From Treponema sp. (GTDB taxonomy: Bacteria; Spirochaetota; Spirochaetia; Treponematales; Breznakiellaceae): DNA of 48,995 nucleotides. A model generated the notes under the pieces. That model worked only from the letters and a program-made list of their open reading frames with translations, made no database searches and was not told the origin of the DNA. The position numbers were made by a program, and so were the translations under genes. Of the stretch, positions 34,856 to 43,115 are shown one piece after another; the stretch's first letter is position 1, and each line of letters starts with the position of its first letter. The DNA lies in contig WQXQ01000005.1 of NCBI GenBank assembly GCA_009784775.1, positions 1-48,995 of the forward strand. The letters are read 5' to 3'.

Positions 34856-36828
34856 TGGTAAAAGAACACGCTCTGGCGGTATATAAAAACAAACCCGCGC
34901 TCATCAAAGAAATAAATCAGGACAAAATCGTAATTACTCTTTCCGATGGCACTGCAATAAAAGTGCGGGAAAAGGATATTGAGATTATTCATCCGGGACC
35001 GGTGGGGAGTGGGGACTGGGGACTAGGGACTAGGGATCTTTGTTCGCAGTCTGAGCGCGTTGGCAACCCGCCATGCTTGCAAACTAATATCCCCAGTCCC
35101 CAGTCCCCAGTCCCTAGTCCCCTCCATGATGCGTGGGAATTGCTTGTTGCTGATGGGGCTTCGGTTCCTTTGCAAGAGCTGGCGGAACTTGTTTTTGGGG
35201 AATTTAGTCCTGCTGCGGCCTGGAATGCATACTGCCTGTTGATGGATGGATTGTATTTCACCGGAAACATAGACGCCATACAGGCGCGGCAACGGGAACT
35301 GGTTGAAGCGGATGAAAAAAAACGTGAAGAAAAACAAAAGGCAAGCAATGAACGGGAAGAATTTTTACAACGACTGCGCGATCGCCAACCATATATAATA
35401 AAAGAACAAAGAACAGAGAACAAAGAACAGGAAGCAGAGAATGTTGCTGATGACAGGCGATTCATACAGGATGTTGAGGCGCTGGCTTTTGGAAAAACGG
35501 CTAAAAGCCGCACCATGAAGGACATTGGTCTGGGGGAAACGCCGGAAGAGGCCCATGCGTTGCTTTTGGAAAGCGGATTCTGGACAACGCAGATAAATCC
35601 GCACCCAAGCCGTTTTGGTATTGCACTACTGCCGGCCAGACACAACCCCGGCCCGCCGCCGGAAGAAAATCGCCGCGATCTGACCCATTTGACAGCCTTT
35701 GCCATTGACAGCCCCTGGAGCCATGATCCCGATGATGCCATTTCTGTTGAACTGAATGACGACAAACACATTTTGTATGTCCATGTGGCCGACCCTGCCG
35801 CTGCAATCGGCATGGACAGCCCGGTTGAACGCGAAGCCCGCGATCGCGGGGCAACGCTCTATATTCCCGAAGGCAGCTTCCGCATGATCGCCGATGAAGC
35901 CCTGCCTGTGTTCGCCCTTGGCCTTACGGAAATATCCCCGGCATTGACTTTCAGGATGACGCTTAACAGCAGCGGCGAAATTGACGACACGGCAATTTTT
36001 CCGTCAATGGTAAAAGTATCGCGCTTAACCTATGAAGAGGCTGATACAATGTTGGACAATGCGGGAACAAGCGTGTTACACAATCTGTACGCGCTGGCTG
36101 AACGTAATAGCAACCGCCGTTCCGCCGCAGGGGCAATATTCATTGATATGCCGGAAATCCACATCAGTATGGAACAGGGACAGGTGGCAATCGAACCGAT
36201 TGTCCGGCACCGTTCGGCGGACATGGTACGGGAATGTATGCTTCTTGCCAGCGAAGGGGCCAGCAACTGGGCCATGCAGCGCAAGGTACCCATCCCCTAC
36301 ATTGAACAGGAAACAGGAGACTTACCCGATGAAATACTTCCCGGCATGGCTGGATCGTATCAACTTCGCCGTTGCATGCGGCCCCGCATTCTTTCGGCAA
36401 AACCGGGGCGGCATTGGGGTCTTGGTCTGGACAGTTACAGCCAGGTAACCAGCCCCCTGCGCCGCTACACAGACCTTCTGGCCCACATCCAAATCCGCGC
36501 CTTTTTGGGCGGCGGGAAACCCCTGCCCGCCGATGAGCTTGCGGCGCGAATTGCCGCCGGAGAAGCGGCAGGGTCGGCGGTGACTCAGGCCGAACGGGCA
36601 TCGCGCAATCACTGGATTATGGTCTACCTTTCAGATAAAAAAAACTCGGTATGGGACGCTATCGCTCTGGAAAAAAAAGGGACCCGCTGGGCAATGGTTA
36701 TTCCCGCCCTTGCTCTGGAAACGCAGGTTCCCATCAGAAAAGACATAACACCTAACGATCCGCTGAAATTGATTCTAAAATCGGTTAATATTCCCTGCAG
36801 AGAAGCAATGTTTGCGGTTGAAGAGTAG
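34855..36828 (+). CDS. RNase II/R-family exoribonuclease with repeat insertion
   Basis: 657 residues. The RNB domain starts near 280: FAIDSPWSHDPDDAIS has the metal-binding Asp cluster. LYVHVADPAAAI, SRLTYEEAD and YSQVTSPLRRYTDLLAHIQI are further RNB motifs. It should degrade RNA 3' to 5'. The N-terminal 1-50 is a small domain (ITLSDGTAIKVREKDIEIIH); 90-140 looks like a winged-helix part. Residues 51-90 are encoded by the repeat element at 35004-35122, and residues 183-196 by a heptamer tract (KEQRTENKEQ). Both are in frame and lie outside the catalytic domain. No clear C-terminal S1 domain is seen. Translation is coupled to the GGDEF gene. Confidence 0.88.
   Translation: MVKEHALAVYKNKPALIKEINQDKIVITLSDGTAIKVREKDIEIIHPGPVGSGDWGLGTRDLCSQSERVGNPPCLQTNIPSPQSPVPSPLHDAWELLVADGASVPLQELAELVFGEFSPAAAWNAYCLLMDGLYFTGNIDAIQARQRELVEADEKKREEKQKASNEREEFLQRLRDRQPYIIKEQRTENKEQEAENVADDRRFIQDVEALAFGKTAKSRTMKDIGLGETPEEAHALLLESGFWTTQINPHPSRFGIALLPARHNPGPPPEENRRDLTHLTAFAIDSPWSHDPDDAISVELNDDKHILYVHVADPAAAIGMDSPVEREARDRGATLYIPEGSFRMIADEALPVFALGLTEISPALTFRMTLNSSGEIDDTAIFPSMVKVSRLTYEEADTMLDNAGTSVLHNLYALAERNSNRRSAAGAIFIDMPEIHISMEQGQVAIEPIVRHRSADMVRECMLLASEGASNWAMQRKVPIPYIEQETGDLPDEILPGMAGSYQLRRCMRPRILSAKPGRHWGLGLDSYSQVTSPLRRYTDLLAHIQIRAFLGGGKPLPADELAARIAAGEAAGSAVTQAERASRNHWIMVYLSDKKNSVWDAIALEKKGTRWAMVIPALALETQVPIRKDITPNDPLKLILKSVNIPCREAMFAVEE
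35004..35122. repeat. Palindromic heptamer-arm repeat element, copy 2 (in frame)
   Basis: Left arm GGGGAGT GGGGACT GGGGACT AGGGACT AGGGA (35004-35036). Right arm is the inverse, with CCCAGT/CCCTAGT units (35090-35122). The 53-nt core (35037-35089) aligns to copy 1 without gaps over TTTGTTCG...ATGCTT. Most differences are transitions. The element encodes about 40 residues (GSGDWGLGTRDL... then NIPSPQSPVPSPL) without a stop. Confidence 0.9.
35401..35442 (+). repeat. Tandem heptamer tract (AAAGAAC) in the RNase gene
   Basis: Six consecutive 7-mers: AAAGAAC, AAAGAAC, AGAGAAC, AAAGAAC, AGGAAGC, AGAGAAT. Because 7 is not a multiple of 3, the units are read in all three frames, giving KEQRTENKEQEAEN. 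No inverted partner arm is present nearby. Confidence 0.75.
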
Positions 36829-36861
36829 TATTCCTGGATATGTGCTATAATTATTGAAGGA

Positions 36862-36881
36862 GTCGTTGGCATACCAACGAC
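36862..36881. promoter_or_regulatory. Hairpin after the RNase gene
   Basis: GTCGTTGG-CATA-CCAACGAC is a perfect 8-bp stem 34 nt after the RNase stop. No U-run follows. It could protect the 3' end. A TATAAT and AAGGAG lie just before it, but no ORF follows them, so the region may hold a decayed gene start. Confidence 0.45.
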
Positions 36882-36947
36882 ACTACGAAAATGCGGTAGC
36901 TGCAACCAGCGCGCTTCCTTTATCTTCACAAATTTTTATTAAATTAC

Positions 36948-38210
36948 CTATTTATATAAAAAATTTAAATTAAATTCTGAACCAGCCGCTGGTGTAGGAC
37001 CGTTATAATAAATAAAATAATCGTTACCATCTATACTTATTGTACCTGAAGTAAATGCTCCAAACATTGTTAACCCACCAACAGTAATGTCGTTTAATTC
37101 ATTTTGAGTAATAAAAAATAAATAACCCGTACCACCTAAAGTTAGTGATGTTTGTATATCATCTATTTTTTGATTATTAGAACTAACAAAACCATTTGCA
37201 TATTCCAATATAAATGGAGGTTGACCAGTAGGCTGTATTCCTTGTCCATTTTCTCCTGTATTCAGTAAATGATTAAACATAATTTCAAAAATACCCAAAT
37301 TAAAAGTACCCATAGGATTCCATACGCTAGTATTTGTATTTTGTCTTGCGCCTGTTCCAAAATATGCGCCCCAATAAAACATTGGATTTACCTGTTGCCA
37401 TTTTGCGTATAATGTTATATTTCCATTCAAAACACCGAATATATACGGAATTGTTAAAGCTGCATCAGTAAACCAACCAATAAAGTTTGCATTATTTTTT
37501 GTTGGGTTTGTTGGTTGTGTAAGTGTATCACCTTTTTCAATATGCGGTGGATGTGAAGCTCCAAAACCTGCTGTACCACCATTGAAATGCCAAGTAATTG
37601 TCCAATATTCAACTACTGCACAGTTAGGGCAATCACATTCACAAGTCTCACAAACACAAGTTGTACAGTTACATTCTGCGGTATTTTCTAATACAAGTGG
37701 ATTTCTCTCTGGATCGGGCGTTGTACATACAGAACATGTCCAAGTTTCAGTTGCATTATCTGTACAGTCAGCTTCAGTAGATGAAGATTTTATCCAAGTA
37801 TGTGGTGCTAATTCACCTGCCTCTCTTGTAGTTGTTCCAAGTTGTAAACAGCGTGAACATTTTTCTGTTTCTTCCGCTTTTACTGTACAAGTTGCTGTTC
37901 TTGTTATTTGCCATAATGTAAATTCGTGTTCACATTCATCGACTTCGCAGTTTTCGCATTCACATTCGCAAGTTTCACAACTGCAATCCGTACAATTACA
38001 TTCTGCGTCAATGGTTTTAGTTTCTAAAACGTGTCCGCATTTAGTGCAACGCAATTCTTTTGAACCGTCTATCGTGCAAGACGGCTCTAATGTTGTATGC
38101 CACGTTCCGCTGTCGTGAGCGCAAGCGGAATTATCATCACAAGCGGAAATTAAAAACGCAAACACTGCCACAAAAACGAGAACGCCGTAAAAAATAATTT
38201 TCCTATTCAT
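36948..38210 (-). CDS. Cys-rich lipoprotein with an InlB-type repeat
   Basis: 420 residues from the ATG at 38210 (MNRKIIFYGVLVFVAVF), AGGAG seven nt upstream. Lipobox FLISAC (Cys near 23). Residues 25-210 contain many CxxC pairs (CTKCGH, CSRC, CSVC) and two copies of a very dense Cys/Glu segment (ECNCTDCSCETCECECENC and ECNCTTCVCETCECDCPNC). An InlB B-repeat (Listeria-Bacteroides repeat) follows at about 215-285: ITWHFNGGTAGF, FIGWFTDAALTIPY, ITLYAKW. The last 130 residues are unrecognised. The gene is visibly more A/T-rich than its neighbours. A surface adhesin or metal-binding role is possible; neither is shown. Confidence 0.82.
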   Translation of the reverse strand: MNRKIIFYGVLVFVAVFAFLISACDDNSACAHDSGTWHTTLEPSCTIDGSKELRCTKCGHVLETKTIDAECNCTDCSCETCECECENCEVDECEHEFTLWQITRTATCTVKAEETEKCSRCLQLGTTTREAGELAPHTWIKSSSTEADCTDNATETWTCSVCTTPDPERNPLVLENTAECNCTTCVCETCECDCPNCAVVEYWTITWHFNGGTAGFGASHPPHIEKGDTLTQPTNPTKNNANFIGWFTDAALTIPYIFGVLNGNITLYAKWQQVNPMFYWGAYFGTGARQNTNTSVWNPMGTFNLGIFEIMFNHLLNTGENGQGIQPTGQPPFILEYANGFVSSNNQKIDDIQTSLTLGGTGYLFFITQNELNDITVGGLTMFGAFTSGTISIDGNDYFIYYNGPTPAAGSEFNLNFLYK

Positions 38211-38273
38211 ATAAATACTCCTGTAATTAGGGATTCTTGCCTTTTTAGCGGTTTTTTCTACCATTATTTTGAC

Positions 38274-38302
38274 ATTATATCAATTTTAATGTTTTTTCAA
38301 GA
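38274..38302 (-). promoter_or_regulatory. Promoter of the Cys-rich lipoprotein
   Basis: A perfect TATAAT (38279-38274, minus strand) lies 63 nt before the ATG. The -35 is either TTGAAA with a 15-nt spacer or TCTTGA with 17 nt. Confidence 0.55.
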
Positions 38303-38335
38303 CAAAAAAGGGTGTTTCTTCGTAAAAATATTCCC

Positions 38336-38364
38336 TTGCAGATTATATATTTTTGAATTATACT
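38336..38364 (+). promoter_or_regulatory. Promoter of the small toxin-antitoxin-like pair
   Basis: TTGCAG (38336-38341), 17 nt, TATACT (38359-38364). The ATG at 38370 is only 5 nt after the -10 box, at the expected transcription start. Confidence 0.7.
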
Positions 38365-38369
38365 AAATT

Positions 38370-38618
38370 ATGCTTCCAGATATAGTATGCAGACCGTCTG
38401 CTTTTAAACATGGTGTCACAGAAGCAGACATCATGTGGGCTTTTACAACCGCAAAGTACGATCTTCCAGATGAAGACGATGAGGAAAAACGCCTCCTCAT
38501 TGGTTTCAATACCAAAGGAAATCCGCTGGAAATAATGTATAATGAATTAGATGACGGTAAAGTGCATGTTTTTCATGCAATGCCATTAAGGGATATTTAT
38601 ATTCCATTATTATATTGA
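38370..38618 (+). CDS. Small BrnT/HigB-like protein, possible toxin
   Basis: 82 residues. The order of segments (HGVTEADIMWAFTTAKYDLP; LLIGFNTKGNPLEIMYNELD; VHVFHAMPLRDIY) recalls small ribonuclease-like toxins in which a helix, a beta-sheet and a final HAM/R motif are found (BrnT-like). This is memory-based and not certain. The gene is followed after 12 nt by a second small gene with AAGGAG. No Shine-Dalgarno precedes its own ATG. Confidence 0.55.
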   Translation: MLPDIVCRPSAFKHGVTEADIMWAFTTAKYDLPDEDDEEKRLLIGFNTKGNPLEIMYNELDDGKVHVFHAMPLRDIYIPLLY

Positions 38619-38630
38619 TAAGGAGAAACT

Positions 38631-38861
38631 ATGAAAACAATGACTGATGAAGAAGCCGATGCTTTAGACGAATATTACACAAAAAACCCACCCCGAGTTG
38701 ATCCTAGCAAAAATGGCGGTTTTGCAAAAAAATCATTTAAATTAGTAGCCATAGACAATTTTTGTGCTGATTATTTAATGACAAAAGCAATATCCGATCA
38801 TAAATCCCCCGATCAAATTATCAATGAAATGGTACGGGAACGAATAGCCGCCGCAATGTAA
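38631..38861 (+). CDS. Small partner protein, possible antitoxin
   Basis: 76 residues with a strong AAGGAG seven nt before the ATG. The acidic N-terminus (MTDEEADALDEYYTKNPP) and C-terminal helix pair (FCADYLMTKAISDHKSPDQI, then NEMVRERIAAAM) resemble ribbon-helix-helix-type antitoxins by order, but no domain is certain. It immediately follows the possible toxin gene. Antitoxins are often better translated than the toxin, which fits the difference in ribosome-binding sites. Confidence 0.55.
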   Translation: MKTMTDEEADALDEYYTKNPPRVDPSKNGGFAKKSFKLVAIDNFCADYLMTKAISDHKSPDQIINEMVRERIAAAM

Positions 38862-38950
38862 TTTTATATTCCCTTCATTATTCTTTTTGCTAATTCTGGG
38901 ATTAATTTCATAAAGTAAAATCAAACCCTACGGCTGTGTGCCGGGCATTA

Positions 38951-39727
38951 TCACGAATAGCGTTCAAGGAAACGTTTCAGGCGTTCACTGGAAGGGTTAT
39001 CGAGTAAATCCGGCGGGCCATGTTCAATGACAATGCCTTCGTCAATGAACAGGATTGTGTCGGCAACCTGGCGCGCGAACTGCATTTCGTGTGTGACAAT
39101 AATCATGGTGGTGTTTTTTTCTGCAAGACCGCGGATTACTTTTAATACTTCGCCGGTTAATTCAGGATCAAGCGCGGAGGTTGGTTCATCAAAACATAAA
39201 ATATCCGGTTTAAGCGCCAGAGCTCTGGCAATGGCTACACGCTGCTGCTGCCCGCCGGACAACTGGTGCGGATAAAAATCCCGTTTTGCGGCTAACCCGA
39301 TTTGCTCCAATAGCTGCATCCCTTCGCGGTGTATTGCTTCGATTATGCTTTTTCTGTTTTTCTGGTAACCCGGCAGTTTTTTTGCCGCCAGTTCACGGGC
39401 AAGCACTACATTCTGAAACGCAGTGTATTGAGGAAACAAATTGAACGACTGAAATACCAGTCCAAAATGCAGCCGTTTTTGACGAATAACAGACGCTTCG
39501 TACCGATTATGGTCTCCTGAATCATATAATGTTTCGCCGCGCACAATGATACGCCCTGCATCCAGCCGTTCCAGAAAATTCAAACACCGTAAAAGCGTGG
39601 TTTTTCCGCTGCCGCTCGCGCCGATAATGGCAAGCACTTCACCTTCATATAATGAAAAACTAATGTTATTCAGGACTTCGGCCGTACCAAACCGTTTTGC
39701 AATATTATGTACTTCAAGAATAGCCAT
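38951..39727 (-). CDS. Polar amino-acid ABC transporter, ATPase
   Basis: 258 residues of the GlnQ/HisP group. Walker A GASGSGKTT, Q-loop FQSFNLFPQYTA, signature LSGGQQQRVAIARAL, Walker B ILCFDEPTSALDPE, H-loop IVTHEM. An insertion near 100-125 (LPGYQKNRKSIIEAIHREGM) is longer than in GlnQ. It powers the importer formed with the next two genes; order on the strand is binding protein, permease, ATPase. Confidence 0.95.
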   Translation of the reverse strand: MAILEVHNIAKRFGTAEVLNNISFSLYEGEVLAIIGASGSGKTTLLRCLNFLERLDAGRIIVRGETLYDSGDHNRYEASVIRQKRLHFGLVFQSFNLFPQYTAFQNVVLARELAAKKLPGYQKNRKSIIEAIHREGMQLLEQIGLAAKRDFYPHQLSGGQQQRVAIARALALKPDILCFDEPTSALDPELTGEVLKVIRGLAEKNTTMIIVTHEMQFARQVADTILFIDEGIVIEHGPPDLLDNPSSERLKRFLERYS

Positions 39728-39731
39728 AACG

Positions 39732-40376
39732 TCACGCTCTAAAATAGTTTAAGCGTTTTTCGATGTATCCAAATGATAATGTAAGGATACCCACAAACAG
39801 CAAATAAAAAGCCCCGGTATAAAACAGAGGCCAAATAAAACCCCTGGCTGCCATAAATTCCGCCTCTCTGATAATCTCCACTACCATAACCACACGGGCC
39901 AGCGCGGTGTCTTTGACCAATGTGATAATTTCGTTGGACATGGGAGCGGTAATTCGTTTTATAACCTGCAGCAATACAACCCGAAAGAAAATCTGGAATT
40001 TGGTCATTCCCAAAACCTGTCCTGCTTCGTATTGGCTATGGGAAATACTTTCGATTCCGCCGCGGTATATTTCGCTGAAATAACAGGCGTAATTAATGGA
40101 AAATGCAATGATGGCCGCATTGAATCTGGTCGATAGAGGCGTACCAAAGAGCAAACCCGGCACATAAAAAATGATAAGGACTTGCAGCATCAAGGGTGTG
40201 CCGCGGACGATCCATACAATAACTTTAACCAGCAGGCGCAAGGGAGTGAACTTCGCCATGGACCCAAACGAAATCACCAGTCCCAGCGGAAGCGAAAACA
40301 CCAATGTCAGCGCAAACAGCAAAAGGGTGGTTTGAAAACCACCCCATAGCGTAAGCGTGACATTCCAAAAATGCAC
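39732..40376 (-). CDS. Polar amino-acid ABC transporter, permease
   Basis: 214 residues, GTG start at 40376. About five membrane segments. The EAA-type loop near residue 115 reads EAGQVLGMTKFQIFFRVVLL, and INYACYFSEIYRGGIESI is the usual HisM/GlnM motif. A single permease gene suggests a homodimer. It begins 3 nt after the binding-protein stop. Confidence 0.94.
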   Translation of the reverse strand: MHFWNVTLTLWGGFQTTLLLFALTLVFSLPLGLVISFGSMAKFTPLRLLVKVIVWIVRGTPLMLQVLIIFYVPGLLFGTPLSTRFNAAIIAFSINYACYFSEIYRGGIESISHSQYEAGQVLGMTKFQIFFRVVLLQVIKRITAPMSNEIITLVKDTALARVVMVVEIIREAEFMAARGFIWPLFYTGAFYLLFVGILTLSFGYIEKRLNYFRA

Positions 40377-40379
40377 AGA

Positions 40380-41180
40380 TTATTTGTTCCCGAAATTCGT
40401 ATCAACCACAAGCCGTTCCGCAAGCCCGTACTTAAGGGCTATCTCATGCAGCGCGCCTATTTCATACAGTTCCAGCATAGCCTGATTGACTTTGTCTCGC
40501 AGAGGGTCTCCCTTTCTGAATCCAATGGCAAACACCTCGCTGCCCAGATCAATGTCTGCAATAACTAAATCGGCATAATCACCGGAACCGGCTATTTGCT
40601 GCGCCAGAATAAGATCGATAATAGCGCCATCCGATGCGCCGGCTTTAACTTCCATAAACGTATTGATCTGAGCCGGCGCGCCAATGACATTGCCGTTATC
40701 TCCCACAAGACGTCTCGCCTTGGTTTCGCCCGCGGATCCGGCTTCGACTGCCAGTATTTTACCTGTCAAACTTTCCTGAGAGGTGAATTCGCCGGCTCTA
40801 TCGGCTTTGACCACCACACTCTGCGTATTGAGCATATAACTGTAGCTCATATCGCACAAATTGATTCGCGGCGTACCGTCAGGTTCATTGGCGGTGGCGG
40901 TAAATCCGTTCCATATTGCGTCAATTGCCCTGGAATCCAGTTCGATAAACTTGTTGCCCCACTCAATCAGCTGAAACTCCACTTGCAAACCCAGCTTCTC
41001 GCCTACAAGCAAGGCAAACTCGGTGTCAAACCCGGTCCAATTGCCGCCCTCTCTGTAGTTCATGGGTTCATATTCGGTAACGCCGCAAATGAGTTTCCCT
41101 TCACTTTTTTTACCGCATGAGGTAAAAAACACGCCGGTCAGCAGCATGGCTGCCAATGCCAAACACACCATTCTTTTCAT
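40380..41180 (-). CDS. Polar amino-acid ABC transporter, binding lipoprotein
   Basis: 266 residues. Signal peptide with lipobox VFFTSC (Cys 22). The SBP_bac_3 fold is indicated by LICGVTEYEPMNYREGG, WTGFDTEFALLVGEKLGLQV, and MSYSYMLNTQSVVVK. The segment DAIWNGFTATANE is typical of the ligand site. The substrate (polar or basic amino acid) cannot be set. AAGGAG lies 11 nt before the ATG. It is the first gene of the importer operon. Confidence 0.94.
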   Translation of the reverse strand: MKRMVCLALAAMLLTGVFFTSCGKKSEGKLICGVTEYEPMNYREGGNWTGFDTEFALLVGEKLGLQVEFQLIEWGNKFIELDSRAIDAIWNGFTATANEPDGTPRINLCDMSYSYMLNTQSVVVKADRAGEFTSQESLTGKILAVEAGSAGETKARRLVGDNGNVIGAPAQINTFMEVKAGASDGAIIDLILAQQIAGSGDYADLVIADIDLGSEVFAIGFRKGDPLRDKVNQAMLELYEIGALHEIALKYGLAERLVVDTNFGNK

Positions 41181-41207
41181 AATACTTTTTTCTCCTTCAT
41201 TAAGTTA

Positions 41208-43070
41208 TTAGCGTGTAAATATCCGCACGCCAAGCGTAACAATAAAACCAGTCGATTTTGGGTAATCGGGAGTATCGATTATCGAATATGGGTGCGGTTC
41301 CCCGGTAACTTTAGCCGGCTCCTTTATATTGGTAAAATATGAAATAACCGTTCCCGTCTCGCCGAAAAACGTAACAGGCACCTTGGCCAGATTCCATTCA
41401 GCGCCCAGTTTGAAAATGTGCATCCACTGATATGCCCCATCTCTCAGAAAATACCGTCTTAAAATATCCTTGGTTGATCTGCCGCCGGGATCAAGCTCTG
41501 AAACCAGAGAACTACCGTGCACTTCATTGGGGCCATAACTTGCGCCATGCCGGATCATCTGATATTGGAAATTCGTAAAAATATTTTTTACCGGCGCCGT
41601 TCTGAAGTTGATTAAAAACTCATCCGAATTGGGCGGAAGATAATAGCCTAAACACACTCCGTTGCTGGCGTAGTTTTTTTCCATAGGCATATCGCCATAC
41701 CAGGGTAAAATATTACGATGATGCGTATACGTATAGGGGTTAATCTTGGTATAAGTGAACTTTACGGAAGAAAAAGCCAAAAAAGGCAAAGGCATATTAA
41801 GGCCTGCCTGTATCGCTATCATGGTGCGATCAAGCTCAAACATTTTAGAGTTTATATTCATTTCATCGACAAAAACCGAACCCCAAATACTCCCCAGACC
41901 GGGATACTGGGCTTTAAGAGTCATGGTTATTGCCATATTGTCAAATTTGCCAACATTGTTTTGATAAAAAAAGTTATTGATTATCGGGGCCATATATCCG
42001 ATCTCAAAACGTTTGGGCCATATTGCCGCATCAATAAAATCAAGAAAGAGATATTCTTTGTATTTGAACTGCAGCATTGTTATCGAAAAAAAGTTTTGAA
42101 AAGACTTGGGGGAATCGTATATGCCATTCACATTATAATATTCAAGCGCTCCGAACAGCGAAGAAATACCAAACCATGAAACGGGATTAAATTCCGCTTC
42201 TATGCTGGCAAAAGGCCGCGCCATCTTGTTGAAGGCAAGACTGCTGCCCAGCGGCGCCGTACCCCATTCATGCGATATGCGCCCCAATCGCATTATAAAT
42301 CGGTCATCCAGAAAAGAACCGGTTAATTCTACCGGCAGGTTATAAGCGCCGCCAACCGTTTCCGGCCAGTATCGATACATTGACAGATCATCAAAAAAAT
42401 AAACTGAACCATCCCATCGTTTTTTATAGGAATAGGGAAAATGTGACATGGGGCTGCTATACACCGTTGTAGTCTGATTGACAAATTCCCCGTCGGCAGA
42501 ATCTTCAAAACCAACATAATATGTATTTCCCTCGCCCAGCAATTTTCGCGGCGCCTGTATCAGACCGCCTTCAAAAATAAACCCATAGGAAATATACCGG
42601 CCAATATCGCCGTTCAAATACGCATGCGCCCATATCTCCGTGCCAAGATAGTGTTCATTAAAAGCGGGATATATGCCTGCCGATCCTTCAATATCCGCGC
42701 TTACCCCTGCATTGACGGAAAACAGAATATCGCTCTCCCCGATGGGATTTTCATCGTACCAGCCGCCTCTTCGCCAATCAAGTCCGGCTTTTGGCTTTGC
42801 AAATCTGGCAAGGTATTGTTCCAGGATTTCACGTTCAGCCGCCCGTAATGTTCCGGCATTATCTGCATTGAGGATTTCATTAATCGCCTTGGTAATGACA
42901 TTCCGGGTATACGGCCTGCTCCCTGAAAGCGGAGAACACAGGCCTCGTACTTCAGCCTGTTCCAGAATATAGTATATTTGATTATCCAGATGCACCGATA
43001 CATGATTCTGCGAAAAAAGAGAGGCGCCCAGAAAAATACCCAAAAAAACAGCCAAGAATGGTAACTTCAT
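41208..43070 (-). CDS. Wzi-like outer-membrane beta-barrel protein 1
   Basis: 620 residues with a signal peptide (LPFLAVFLGIFLGASLFSQ). A periplasmic helical start follows (ILEQAEVRGLCSPLSGSRPY). The rest is rich in alternating aromatic/polar strands. Landmarks shared with the next gene are RLGRISHEWGTAPLGSSLAF, GYYLPPNSDEFLINFRTAPV and a final short strand ending in an aromatic-Thr-Arg. The fold resembles capsule-assembly Wzi-family barrels (family by memory, moderate confidence). The gene has a near-consensus promoter only 8 nt before its ATG. Confidence 0.75.
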   Translation of the reverse strand: MKLPFLAVFLGIFLGASLFSQNHVSVHLDNQIYYILEQAEVRGLCSPLSGSRPYTRNVITKAINEILNADNAGTLRAAEREILEQYLARFAKPKAGLDWRRGGWYDENPIGESDILFSVNAGVSADIEGSAGIYPAFNEHYLGTEIWAHAYLNGDIGRYISYGFIFEGGLIQAPRKLLGEGNTYYVGFEDSADGEFVNQTTTVYSSPMSHFPYSYKKRWDGSVYFFDDLSMYRYWPETVGGAYNLPVELTGSFLDDRFIMRLGRISHEWGTAPLGSSLAFNKMARPFASIEAEFNPVSWFGISSLFGALEYYNVNGIYDSPKSFQNFFSITMLQFKYKEYLFLDFIDAAIWPKRFEIGYMAPIINNFFYQNNVGKFDNMAITMTLKAQYPGLGSIWGSVFVDEMNINSKMFELDRTMIAIQAGLNMPLPFLAFSSVKFTYTKINPYTYTHHRNILPWYGDMPMEKNYASNGVCLGYYLPPNSDEFLINFRTAPVKNIFTNFQYQMIRHGASYGPNEVHGSSLVSELDPGGRSTKDILRRYFLRDGAYQWMHIFKLGAEWNLAKVPVTFFGETGTVISYFTNIKEPAKVTGEPHPYSIIDTPDYPKSTGFIVTLGVRIFTR

Positions 43071-43078
43071 AGGCCTAT

Positions 43079-43108
43079 ATTATAGAAAATATTACGGAAT
43101 GATGTCAA
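43079..43108 (-). promoter_or_regulatory. Consensus promoter of the beta-barrel gene
   Basis: Minus-strand TTGACA (43108-43103), 18 nt, TATAAT (43084-43079): both boxes perfect. Only ATAGGCCT separates the -10 from the ATG at 43070. Confidence 0.85.
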
Positions 43109-43115
43109 GGCAGCG

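Noticed and set aside
34989-35813. 274-codon minus-strand frame crossing the repeat element
   Set aside because: Antisense to the RNase gene; kept open partly by the palindromic repeat; no start site.
36840-36900. A short gene after TATAAT and AAGGAG at 36846-36862
   Set aside because: The first ATG after the site is followed at once by codons ending in a stop (ATGCGGTAG).
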